Assembly (NCBI GenBank): GCA_030068075.1 | Contig: CM057841.1 | Coordinates: 35,009,030 to 35,073,029 of the forward strand | DNA: 64,000 bases | Direction of reading: 5' to 3' | DNA from: Paguma larvata | Taxonomy: Eukaryota > Chordata > Mammalia > Carnivora > Viverridae | Shown: in pieces, positions 48,801-54,200 of the stretch | How the letters are laid out: each line of letters starts with the position of its first letter | Numbering within the stretch: the first letter of the stretch is position 1 | Position numbers and translations under genes: made by a program | Notes under the pieces: generated by a model | Database searches by the model: none | What the model saw: the letters and a program-made list of their open reading frames with translations, nothing else | What the model was told of the DNA's origin: nothing

Positions 48801-50146
48801 TCCGGAAGAAGGGTGAGGTTGCTGGCACCAGCCCTGTCCCCATGAGCTGCTTGGCTCCACAGCCCAGGCTGAAGAAGCAAGATGAGTGCCTCGACTGTGG
48901 GGTCAGGGCTGCCGCTTCAGTGGGTGAGCAGGAGGGGGCTTCCTGAGGCTCTCGCCCTGCCCCAGCCTGCTCTGTGCCTGTCCTGTTGTCTTCTCTCTGA
49001 TCCTCGCAACACCCTGGCCTTGCCGGATCACGCTCTTCACCCGTGTTCTGTGTCTCCCCCCACCCTGCCCCACCCCTCTGGCTCTGTCTTCTCTCTTAGT
49101 TGCGTACTTGAAGGACCGAAGGCTGAGTGGAGGAGCAGGTAGCCCTGTGGCCCCTCCCCCTGATGCATGGACCCCCGCCCTAGTACCCCCTGCTCTTTCC
49201 TCTGTGCAGCGCTGCGGCCGGGCCTCATCTTGCTGTGGTTTGGAACTTTCTTGTGTCCTGCTCGCCTCCTAAAGTCCAAAAGAGTCGTGCTTTATCACGG
49301 ATCCTGGACCTAGTGGGCTGTGTCCCTTGTTAGGGCTCTAGATCGACTGAGGTTTAGAGCAGTCTGGCTTCTGTGTGGCCATGGGCCACGTGGCTCTCAG
49401 AGCTCAGGTATTTGGAACCAGAGCCTCTCAGAGGTAAAGCCTAGGCCTGGCCCTGGGGGCAAGTGGTCATGTGTCTGACCATGCCCTAGCTGGACCGGCG
49501 GCCAGCTGAGTTCAGGAAGGTAGAGTTTGCCTCGAGAGTCTTGCTTGTGAAATTCCTGCTAAGGACAAATTGGATTTAGGGCAGTTTGCGGCCACCACAC
49601 CTAGTCCTCCTTCACAGAAGTAGTCCTGCTCCCCTGTCCCATCATCCTCTTGAGGGGAGTGTCGCTGGAATTCTGTCCCATCCCTGTAACAGCGCAGGTG
49701 TACCAGGCAACCATCCCATTCTGGCCATACCTCTGGCCAGCTGTTGTGAGCTGGGTCCCGCCGGCCCCGACGGGGTGCCCGGTCCCCCACCTCTTTGGCT
49801 CATTCACTCGCTGGTGCTGCATGCCTCCGGCTTGACGGAGTAGATGCCAGAGCCCTGACTTGGGAGGGGCCTCTGTGCCTTTGGAAGAACGGGTCTTGCT
49901 GGCCGCTTTGCTTGCGTCACCCCTTCTCCTGCCTTCTGGCACCCAGCCCCTGGCTGCCAGTCCTCATGCCCGTTCCCCTCTCTGCCCACAGTGCCCTCGG
50001 CCAGCATGACCCGCCTTGCCCGCTCCCGTACTGCGTCGCTCACCAGTGCCGGTTCAGTGGATGGCAGCCGCCCCCAGGCCTGCACCCACTCGGAGAGCAG
50101 CGAGGGGCTGGGCCAGGTCAATCACACCATGGAGGTGTCCTGTTGA
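13440..50146 (+). CDS. NDRG4: NDRG4, long isoform (17 coding exons, 404 aa)
   Basis: N-myc downstream-regulated family protein, cytoplasmic, with roles in neuronal and cardiac cell growth and survival. Coding exons: 13440-13476, 29866-29960, 34005-34049, 41407-41512, 41734-41854, 41942-42004, 42118-42178, 44638-44724, 44805-44861, 45203-45306, 46169-46225, 46303-46354, 47294-47341, 47535-47570, 47679-47730, 49100-49138 (optional) and 49992-50146. All introns are GT-AG and the phases join to 1215 nt (404 aa; 391 without the optional exon). The NDR domain, an alpha/beta-hydrolase fold, begins near EHDIETPYG. The position of the nucleophile elbow reads GVGAG (residues 164-168 of the long form), with no serine, as expected for this non-enzymatic family. 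The C-terminal tail has [14 protein letters not shown] basic/serine motifs that look like AGC-kinase sites, and ends in NHTMEVSC. The product is close to human NDRG4 as I remember it, with a few substitutions. Confidence 0.97.
13477..15180. other. NDRG4 intron 1, proximal part
   Basis: GC-rich unique sequence with no recognisable repeat. It could contain regulatory elements, but no individual site can be supported. Confidence 0.4.
15185..15350 (+). mobile_element. MIR
   Basis: GGTTCAAATCCTAGCCCCTC, CAGCTGTGTGATTGCAGACA, CTTAACCTCTCTGACTTCAG, then GGCTCACTGAGATAGCACAG. Confidence 0.8.
16470..16575 (+). mobile_element. MIR fragment
   Basis: TTAATTTCTCTGAGCCTCAG, CAGTAAAATGGGAATAAGGG and CCTACCTCATTAGCACCGG. 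Flanking sequence (15351-16469 and 16576-17280) shows nothing recognisable. Confidence 0.75.
17285..18015 (+). mobile_element. Old L1M/HAL1-like element interrupted by a MIR
   Basis: Left part about 17285-17510 (GACTCAGCAGTTGAATTTTA, GTTTGTTCCAGGGTGTTTAT, AAGCTGGAACAATGCGAATG) and right part about 17860-18015 (GGTGGTTTCCTCCGAGGAG, TTCTCTGACTTTTCTCAGTG), in the order of an L1M 3' end. A MIR lies between them. Confidence 0.55.
17575..17810 (-). mobile_element. MIR, nearly full length
   Basis: CATTTGCCATGTGCCGGGCA, AACTCATCCCGCCAACCCTA, GAGGTTAAGTAACTTTCCGA, GGTCACACAGGTGGTAAGTG and TCTGGCTCCAGAGTCT, all in reverse MIR order. Confidence 0.88.
18272..18750 (+). mobile_element. MLT1-type LTR (ERVL-MaLR)
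   Basis: AGGCTGAATAATGGCTCCCA, AGGTGTGATTAATTTAAGGC, CCTTACAAGGAGGAGGCAGG, GATTCTCCCCTCGAGCCTCC and GGACTTCTGACCTCCAGATA in order. A solitary LTR. Confidence 0.75.
18917..19158 (-). mobile_element. Can-SINE, full length with target-site duplication
   Basis: Flanked by exact 14-bp direct repeats CACAGGGTAGTCTT (18903-18916 and 19159-19172). Contains T-rich end, (GA)n, and ACTGAGCCACCCAGGTGCCC reverse head. Confidence 0.95.
19175..20590. other. NDRG4 intron 1, GC-rich unique DNA
   Basis: No exon or clear transposon. A short GGGCCT-type tandem repeat (about four units) lies near 20390-20410. Confidence 0.4.
20595..21245 (+). mobile_element. L2 LINE remnant
   Basis: CCCTCTGCTCAGAACCCTCC, CCTTCAAGGCAGAACACGAT and the CT-rich run to GTGCACCTGTTTCAGACC follow the order of L2 (CTGCTTAAAACCCTTCAATG...CTTCATGATCTGGCCCC). 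Degraded; no reading frame. Confidence 0.6.
21360..21452 (+). mobile_element. MIR or L2 tail fragment
   Basis: CCTAGAACAGTGCCTGGCAC, ATAGTAAGTGCTCAGTCAAT and GAATGAATG end. Confidence 0.75.
21455..22420. other. NDRG4 intron 1, unassigned
   Basis: Unique DNA; no exon, RNA gene or transposon recognised. Confidence 0.4.
22431..22640 (+). mobile_element. Can-SINE with target-site duplication
   Basis: Direct repeats CAAAATGGCT at 22421-22430 and 22641-22650 bracket a full tRNA head, core and CT tail. Confidence 0.93.
22833..23023 (+). mobile_element. Can-SINE (first of two at one target)
   Basis: Head GGGGTGCCTGGGTGGCTCAG, CT tail and (AAAT)n end. Preceded by AATGTAGGGATC (22821-22832) and followed by AATGGAGGGATC (23024-23035). 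Confidence 0.93.
23036..23179 (+). mobile_element. Short Can-SINE with (GATA)n tail (second at same target)
   Basis: Head GGGTGCCTGGCTGGCTCAAC, end GGGTGTGGGGCTTACTTTAA, then (GATA)n. Followed by a third copy of the target, AATGTAGGGATC (23180-23191). Confidence 0.9.
23142..23166. repeat. (GATA)n microsatellite
   Basis: About six GATA units in the tail of the preceding SINE. Confidence 0.85.
23195..23760. other. NDRG4 intron 1, unassigned
   Basis: A locally GC-rich stretch (23460-23650) with several ORFs but no recognised protein or splice support. Confidence 0.4.
23774..24012 (+). mobile_element. Can-SINE with exact 13-bp target-site duplication
   Basis: AACTCTGGGTCTA occurs at 23761-23773 and 24013-24025. 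Head GGGGCGCCTGGGTGGCTCAG; A-rich tail. Confidence 0.95.
24026..24495. other. NDRG4 intron 1, unassigned
   Basis: Unique sequence between two SINEs. A minus-strand ORF of 118 codons shows no domain I recognise. Confidence 0.4.
24497..24655 (+). mobile_element. 5'-truncated Can-SINE
   Basis: Starts inside the B-box region (GTTTGTGAGGGTCAAGCCCC), with CT tail and AATAAATAAATAAA end. The tRNA head is missing. Confidence 0.85.
24740..24815 (-). mobile_element. Can-SINE fragment
   Basis: AGTAGGTTCCACACCCAATG, GTGGGGCTTGAACTCACGTC and CACGTGCTCCACTAATA. The terminal part is missing. Confidence 0.75.
25350..25553 (-). mobile_element. Can-SINE
   Basis: TAAGTTTATTTATTTTGAGA, (GA)n at 25395-25425, GAGCCACCCAGGTGCTTC reverse head. 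Confidence 0.92.
25636..25861 (+). mobile_element. Can-SINE with exact target-site duplication
   Basis: AGCACAAACCAGG at 25623-25635 and 25862-25874. Two A-runs near the 3' end are separated by GATTTCCTCTTTGT. Confidence 0.95.
25900..26600. other. NDRG4 intron 1, unassigned
   Basis: Unique sequence; nothing recognised except a possible MIR-like stretch near 26220-26350. Confidence 0.35.
26608..26818 (-). mobile_element. Can-SINE
   Basis: AAAGTTTGTTTATTGATTTT, GAGGGAGACACAGAATCCAA, CGTGGGGCTCGAACTCACAA and AGCCATCCAGGTGTCCCC. Confidence 0.93.
26833..26940 (-). mobile_element. Old L1M 3' fragment
   Basis: TCTGAGATATAATGGATATA, TTTAAGGTGTATGACATGTT and GATTTGATA match the common L1M segment. 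Confidence 0.7.
26960..27985. other. NDRG4 intron 1, GC-rich unassigned
   Basis: No exon, RNA gene or transposon recognised. Confidence 0.4.
27991..28175 (+). mobile_element. Can-SINE
   Basis: GAGGGGCACCTGGGTGGCTC head with a short internal deletion, CT-rich tail, AGAAATAGACATTCAAAAAA end. Confidence 0.92.
28480..29105 (-). mobile_element. Old L1M/HAL1-like LINE fragment
   Basis: CATTTCCCCATGTTATTACA, AATTCATTCTGCAAAACTGC, CTCCAGAAGGACGTAGCAAT, AGTATCTCATTTTAATTCGA and AATATTTTTTCATGTATCTG follow the order of a reversed L1M 3' region. No open frame. Confidence 0.65.
29402..29417. repeat. Poly-G run
   Basis: GGTGGGGGGGGGGGG tract in intron 1; possible G-quadruplex or length-variable site. 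Confidence 0.6.
29866..29960 (+). CDS. NDRG4: NDRG4 exon 2, with internal alternative start (MAGLQELRF...)
   Basis: Acceptor CCCTAG|GG and donor CTG|GTGAGT. The exon reads [20 protein letters not shown] and onward. An in-frame ATG at 29889 in good context (GACCATGG) is the start of the 371-aa-class isoform, which is used when a non-coding first exon is spliced here instead of exon 1. Which leader is used cannot be read from the genomic sequence. Confidence 0.93.
30125..30235 (-). mobile_element. MIR fragment
   Basis: AATGAGAAAACTGAGGCACA, GAAAGTTAACTCACTTGGCC, AAGGTCGCATAGCTATCGGG. Confidence 0.85.
30935..31295 (+). mobile_element. L2 LINE 3' fragment
   Basis: AAAGCACATCATGTCACGTT, CTTCCTCCGCCCGGGGTTCC, CCCCTCCTCAAAGAGGCTTT, GTCTGACATGG and GAGCCTGGCACAGTGTAGGC follow L2 order. 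Confidence 0.7.
31707..31932 (-). mobile_element. Can-SINE with internal 20-bp duplication
   Basis: Reversed SINE ending GAGCCACCCAGGTGGCCC. A 20-base unit (GACAGGGAGACAGAGTGCAA) is repeated in tandem at 31739-31778, inside the GA-rich tail. Confidence 0.92.
31933..33690. other. NDRG4 intron 2, no Can-SINE
   Basis: Unique sequence with a (CT)n tract at 32681-32694. Overlapping ORFs have no domain. Confidence 0.4.
33695..33880 (+). mobile_element. MIR
   Basis: TTTGGCTTCAGAGATCCCAC, GATTCAGCCTCTCTGAGCCT, CACCTGTGAGATGGGAATCT. Lies just upstream of exon 3. Confidence 0.75.
34005..34049 (+). CDS. NDRG4: NDRG4 exon 3 ([15 protein letters not shown])
   Basis: A 45-nt in-frame exon with acceptor CTTAG|GAG and donor AAG|GTAGGT. 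It is present only in transcripts starting upstream. Transcripts from the 38-kb promoter skip it because it lies 5' of their first exon. Confidence 0.92.
34050..35510. other. NDRG4 intron 3, first part
   Basis: Unique GC-rich DNA with a T-run at 35383-35401. No exon supported. Confidence 0.4.
35515..35900 (+). mobile_element. Two MIR fragments in the same orientation
   Basis: About 35515-35670 (CCAGCCCTGCCACTTTGGGC, CATGTGACCTCCAGCACACG) and 35712-35900 (GGTTCCTGGTTCTGCGTGAT, TTCTCTGTGCTTCGTTTTCC, TCATCTGTGAAGTAGATGTG). Confidence 0.7.
36025..36135 (-). mobile_element. MIR fragment
   Basis: CTCCCATTTACAGGTGTGGA, GGCTCAGAGAGGTTGACCGA, CAGGGTCACACAGCAGAGAA. Confidence 0.8.
36305..36450 (-). 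mobile_element. MIR fragment
   Basis: GTTTTACGGTTGAGCCTGAG, CCCAGAGAAATTAAATCCTT, ACGCAGCTAGTGGGTCAGGA, CTTGAACTCAGGTCTATGG. Confidence 0.82.
38029..38035 (+). promoter_or_regulatory. NDRG4: TATA box of the short-isoform NDRG4 promoter
   Basis: TATAAAT lies 132 bases upstream of the MPECWDG ATG. Initiation would be expected near 38060, leaving a 5' UTR of roughly 100 nt. The flanks are GC-rich but less CpG-dense than the distal island, which suits a tissue-restricted promoter. Initiation position is inferred. Confidence 0.7.
38167..38187 (+). CDS. NDRG4: NDRG4 alternative first coding exon (MPECWDG)
   Basis: ATG CCG GAG TGC TGG GAT GGG, then donor GTGAGT. It is in phase 0 with the exon at 41407 (GAA CAT GAC), giving [16 protein letters not shown], the start of the 352-aa (339 aa without the optional exon) short NDRG4 form. 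A TATA box about 135 bases upstream gives this exon its own promoter, inside what is intron 3 of the long transcript. Confidence 0.93.
39102..39188. promoter_or_regulatory. Inverted repeat with CRE-like arms and a CCAAT box
   Basis: Arms at 39102-39119 and 39158-39175 are reverse complements at 17 of 18 positions. Each carries GACGTCA-type sequence; the right arm holds a full TGACGTCA at 39169-39176. A CCAAT box follows at 39184-39188. It lies about 1 kb downstream of the short-isoform first exon, so it could be a downstream enhancer or another start region. Function is inference. Confidence 0.5.
39870..39975 (+). mobile_element. MIR fragment
   Basis: CTTGACCTTGGGCAAGGTCG, CCAGACCTCAGTTTGCTCCT, GTGAGGAGTAAATGAGAAG. 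Confidence 0.7.
40605..40775 (-). mobile_element. MIR fragment
   Basis: GCAAGTGCTAAATGCTTCAC, GTGGCTGAGGCACGGAGAAG, GGCGGGTCTTGAACCCACAG. Confidence 0.7.
42362..43544 (-). mobile_element. 5'-truncated L1 with 18-bp target-site duplication
   Basis: LINE-1 in NDRG4 intron 7, antisense to the gene. Its poly-A end is the T-run at 42362-42368 and its truncated 5' end is at 43544. Direct repeats AAACACAAGTCATTTCTT (42344-42361) and AAACACAAGTCCTTTCTT (43545-43562) flank it with one mismatch. The part retained is the C-terminal piece of ORF2, readable around 43497-42985 ([39 protein letters not shown]), plus the 3' UTR. The frame is broken by indels, so no functional protein is made. A (GT)n microsatellite lies inside it. 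Confidence 0.95.
42773..42810. repeat. (GT)n microsatellite inside the L1
   Basis: About 19 GT units, a likely length-polymorphic marker. Confidence 0.9.
43981..44188 (-). mobile_element. Can-SINE
   Basis: T-rich end, GA-rich tail with a G-run at 44054-44062, ACTGAGCCACTCAGGTGCCC head. The only Can-SINE between 31.9 and 52.2 kb. Confidence 0.92.
44287..44400. repeat. Local tandem duplication, period about 64 bp
   Basis: Copies at about 44287-44335 and 44351-44400 share GGCATA(C/G)ATTTGAAA and CAATCAAAGAATAT, then GGTTCTGG and TATG. One 1-base indel and a few substitutions. It lies about 240 bases upstream of NDRG4 exon 8 and is not a known transposon to me. Confidence 0.75.
45307..49991. 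other. NDRG4 introns 10-16, no transposon seen
   Basis: Between the last seven coding exons there is GC-rich unique DNA without SINE, L1 or MIR that I can support. The longest stretches are 46355-47293 and 47731-49099. Confidence 0.45.
49100..49138 (+). CDS. NDRG4: NDRG4 optional 39-nt micro-exon ([13 protein letters not shown])
   Basis: Acceptor TCTCTTAG|TT and donor GCAG|GTAGCC. The flanking junctions are both phase 1, so including it adds 13 residues without changing frame. Skipping joins GGC TAC A to TG CCC and gives GYMPSAS; inclusion gives GYIAYLKD...GGAVPSAS. The donor departs from consensus at +4 to +6, which fits alternative use. Confidence 0.9.
49992..50146 (+). CDS. NDRG4: NDRG4 last coding exon and stop
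   Basis: Acceptor CCCACAG|TG, ending ...ATG GAG GTG TCC TGT TGA. It encodes the Ser/Thr/Arg-rich tail that follows the hydrolase-like domain. In the segment [10 protein letters not shown], the human sequence as I recall it has SLTSASSVDG. Confidence 0.95.
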
Positions 50147-52085
50147 AGCCCCTAGCCTGGCAGAGACGCCCACCTGCCCCCGCCCGCATCGACGTCCCAC
50201 TGGCATCCTCGCGCCGGCTCATTTTCCCTTTAGTTTATTTTTGTGAAGGCCAGGGGAGGAAATGGGTTCACTTCTCTTTTGTGAAAAACATGAGGGGATT
50301 CATCCTAGATGCTGCAGCAGAACAGTCTCCAGAGGGTTTGAGAGGCTCACTCCTCCCCACCCCCACCTCACCTTGTTAACTTGGCTGACTTAGACCCCTC
50401 TTCCAACTGCCCACAGTCTGGGCCGGGTTCAGGGAGGAAGGGGATCTGCTAAGGAAAGAGTTCGAGTCCTTCTCTGGGCGGGATCCAAGGTAACACCTTG
50501 GACTGAAGAAAGCATGGGATGACCCCCATGGGCAGGGCAGGTTTGAAGATGGGATGGGGCTTGGAGGTGGTGTGCTGAGGAGCACGGGGTCCAGCTCAGG
50601 CACTGGGGTGACAGCCAGGAGGGAGCACCAGGAGGTAGGAGCCCTGGAGCTCTGCAGGGCTCTGCTTTTCTCCCCATACCTCCACCAAGCACATCTGTTT
50701 CTGTCTCTTGCACATGTGACAATCATCTGAACCATAGCCACGAGGGGGCGCCCTACCAGGCAGCAGTTTTCCTGGTGCTCGCTGGGCTGGCCTGGTGATG
50801 TAGGGCCAGGCAGGCAGGAGCTGAACAAGGTTTCTCTGCCCAAGGAAGATCGAACACAGAGGACCTTAAAGGCAGGAACCCCACAGACTGTCCCAGCCAC
50901 ACAGTCCACCACCTCCTGGCCCTGTTCGATGTCTGAGCCAAGGCCCTGAGGTAGAAAGCCACCCGATCCTCTGTCTCCATAGGGGCCTGACACTTGGGCA
51001 GAGCTTAAATGCTGGGAGAGCCCATGAGGGTTGGACGCACCCCTGAGAACTTCATGGTGTCTGTCTTCAGGAGCCAGTGGTGGCTGAGATTCCCAGCAGA
51101 CCCCCTCTCTTGCCCCCAGGTTCCCTAGAGGACAACCCAATCAGCAGCAGTGTGTCCAAGGCCAACGGAAACATGATATTGTTAGGGAGAACCCTGATCG
51201 AGCTATGCCAACATTTTATGTGGGCATTACTAAGAAGAGATTTTATCTGGAAAGAAGTGGTCTAAGGTAGTGAGACTTCTGCAGCCCACATCACCATCTC
51301 AGTCAGCACTGTTGGAGAGGCTCGGGCTGGAGCTTGCTGGGTCCTGGGGTGGGAGGTGAAGTTTCCTGAAGTTAACAAGGGCCAGGCAGAGGAGAAAGGC
51401 TCTCCACGCGCCCCGTCCCCTCTCACCTGAATCCCAGGACTGTGCTGCACACATCCCACCCACCCACACGATCAGGGAGAATTAATCTCCTGGCCCAGAA
51501 ACCAGAGCCACTTGTCTTGGAGCCTAAATCAATTGCCACAAACTCCAAAGCAAGTAAGAGGTGAGAGAACAATGAAAAAGGCAATGCTGTGGAGGGGATA
51601 GTTGTGTGTGGGGTGCTGTGAGGCTGAGAGGACACCTGCATCCACATTTCTGCACATATCACCCCCTTCTAGAATCTTAAGCCATTATTAGACTGCTCTA
51701 GAGCCTGGTGGAGTGTTAGTCTGTCCCCAGTTCACCCACGTGCTTCCTTTGAATATCAAATGTGACTGTTTGAAAAGCTGGTAGAATCAATCCCTCTTAC
51801 TGTAGATAGTGCTACAAATCTTGGATTTTTTTTTCTGTGTTCTTTCAGATAAGATATCTATAAATATCTATACATTATATATATATATGTATATTGGGTC
51901 TTCCTGCGTGTGGTTTTCCATCGGAGGTTGTCTCTTTGGTCAAAGTGAACTTTTAATGGAGTTTATTATTTTCCTGTCTATATAAAGTGAAGAACTTACT
52001 TTTGTGTATTCTGGTGGCTGATGTCATGAAACTTTGAGACGACAAAATGTAAAACAAATAAAAACCCTTGTCAAAGTATTAGAGT
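50147..52085 (+). other. NDRG4: NDRG4 3' UTR
   Basis: The stretch from the stop codon to just past the AATAAA at 52057 has no further exon. It is free of SINEs and LINEs. The last part (51.8-52.06 kb) is AT-rich with an (AT)n tract near 51874-51890. Its length of about 1.9 kb matches the long 3' UTR known for this gene. Confidence 0.8.
52057..52062 (+). terminator. NDRG4: NDRG4 polyadenylation signal AATAAA
   Basis: Canonical AATAAA in an A-rich context, with cleavage expected about 15-25 bases later. A carnivore SINE begins 200 bases downstream, outside the transcript. Confidence 0.75.
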
Positions 52086-52244
52086 TAAGTGTCCTAGAAA
52101 ACTAATAAACTAAGAATTCAAGTATGGTGACACCAGGCCCACCAGCCTTCCCACCAGGAAGCTTGTGAGGCTGGTGCTTCTTGGGGTTTCCATGGGGTTA
52201 AGGAATGTAGGAGTTTCCATCCATGTTTCTATTTCTGGTTCTTT

Positions 52245-52362
52245 TTTCTTTTCTAACTCTATCCCCACCCTGGGGCTTGAACTCAGGACCCTGAAAACAG
52301 ATCCCAAGATTTAGAGTCGTCTACTCTACTCTACCGACTGAGCCAGCCGTGTGCCCCACCTA
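52245..52362 (-). mobile_element. Short Can-SINE
   Basis: CCTGGGGCTTGAACTCAGGA, ACTCTACCGACTGAGCCAGC, GTGTGCCCCAC. Diverged head-only type. Confidence 0.8.
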
Positions 52363-52364
52363 TT

Positions 52365-52560
52365 TCCTGTTCTTATCACATTCATTATCTTACCAATCCT
52401 TACATTAATTCCATAGGGTAGATATTATCTTGGTTTCACAGCTGAGGAAAAGGAGCCTCAGGATAAGAGATCTACCCTAAGTCAAGCTGAGAACCGGCTT
52501 TGGCATTGTTTGGCTTCAAAACTCTCTATATTCAAAGCTTCATTTACTTAACAGCATGCT
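52365..52560 (-). mobile_element. MIR
   Basis: CCAATCCTTACATTAATTCC, GGTTTCACAGCTGAGGAAAA, GAGATCTACCCTAAGTCAAG. Together with the preceding SINE it fills half of the gap between NDRG4 and SETD6; 52561-53150 shows nothing recognisable. Confidence 0.7.
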
Positions 52561-53159
52561 ACTTTCCCATCTTTAATTACCATTTCTGACTCATTCATTT
52601 ACTCAATAAATAGATATTGCATACCTCCGTACCTGCTAGTGTCAACTAATAAAGACGCATCTAAATAAAAATAAAACCGACCATGTGCTATGCAAATGAT
52701 GAAAAACGGATATACTAGCGGGCAGAGGGGGGTTTATTCCCTAGTTCTGGGAACCCTCCCCCTGCCCTTCGAAAACACACACACCTGACCCACCACACTC
52801 CAAATCCATGAACACACACACAACTTGCTCTAACTGAACAAATAAAATGGTTAGATGACCGTAGCTAACGAGGACTCGTGATCAGGAAGGCAGGCTGGTC
52901 GCCCACTTGGGTGCCCTCACAGTCGGTGTGCTGGGAGGCCCTTGCGTTGCTACCAGGAAAACGGAGTTTTGTTCTTCACCCGGACTTCTCCAAAAAGTCT
53001 CAGCTCATAGAGACCAAAGGGGAGAATTGTGTCTGGCTCAGAAGGAAGCCCGAGGCGGCCCAGAGACACGCTTTCCCGAACCTGATCTAAACCCAACTGG
53101 AGACACTCGGGCTCCACAAGGATGGTCTCATGAAGAGTGATTTGACCAGGTGCAAATCC

Positions 53160-54200
53160 CTACTCGTCCTCCGCGTGGATCGGGAGGCGAGCGTCACGTG
53201 GCGCCGGGGCGGGGACACAGGCCCCGCCCCCGAGAGGCCTTTTCCCGGACGCCGGAAGCGCTCGCGCGGAGCTCTGAGCGGCGGGGTAGCGCGCTCTCCG
53301 CCATGGCGACTAGGGCGAAGCGCCGGCGGGTAAGTCGCTGGGAGTCGGCGCGGGGCCCGCCCCTCTCCCCAGCGCCTAGCTCCTATTCCGCCCGCAGTGC
53401 GGTCCCGAGCGTCCCCACGGCTCCCTCGCGTGGGTCCCTGGCCGCCCTCCTCGTCCCCTCCCCCACCCAGAGCGAACTTTTCTCCGCGCGCGCGCTGCGG
53501 TGCTCTCCGGCTTCCCCGCGTTCTCCTGGCGGGAACCTGTCCACCGTGCTGGCTTGTTCCAGGTGGCGGGGTCGGTGGGCGGCGACCCGGACCCGGACCC
53601 GGACCCTGTGGCCGGCTTCCTGAGCTGGTGCCAGCGGATGGGGTTGGAGCTGAGTCCCAAGGTGAGGAGGCGGGGGTGCGGGCGGACGCGGCTGCGGCGC
53701 AGGCGAACCCTGACCCGCCGCTCCTCCTGCTCAGGTGGCGGTGAGCCGGCAGGGCACGGTGGCCGGCTACGGCATGGTGGCCCGAGAGAGCGTGCAGCCC
53801 GGGGAGCTGCTGTTCGCCGTGCCGCGGGCCGCGCTCCTGTCGCAGCACACCTGCTCCATCGGCGGCCTGCTGGAGCAAGGTGGGTGCGCCGACGGCGGGG
53901 CGCCACGGGGAGGCGGGCGGCGGGGCCGCGCCGGTGCTCTCACTTCTGTTTCTCCCTCAGAGCGAGGCGCGCTGCAGAGCCAGTCGGGCTGGGTGCCGCT
54001 GCTGCTGGCGCTGCTGCACGAACTGCAGGCCCCGGCCTCGCCCTGGAGCCCTTACTTTGCGCTCTGGCCGGAGCTAGGCCGCTTGGAGCACCCCATGTTT
54101 TGGTGAGAGCCTTGGTGGGGGCGGGGAGCACCGGCCCCTCAGCCTCGCGGCTCGCCCCGCCCTGGCCCGGGGACCGGGCTCCGGAGCGCTCGTCCTGGTA
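53160..54200 (+). promoter_or_regulatory. SETD6: CpG island promoter of SETD6
   Basis: CpG-dense DNA covers exons 1-4. Upstream of the ATG are an E-box CACGTG (53195-53200), GC boxes (53206-53214 and 53222-53231) and an ETS-like CCGGAAGC (53252-53259), a typical TATA-less housekeeping promoter. Factor binding is inferred from motifs only. Confidence 0.85.
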
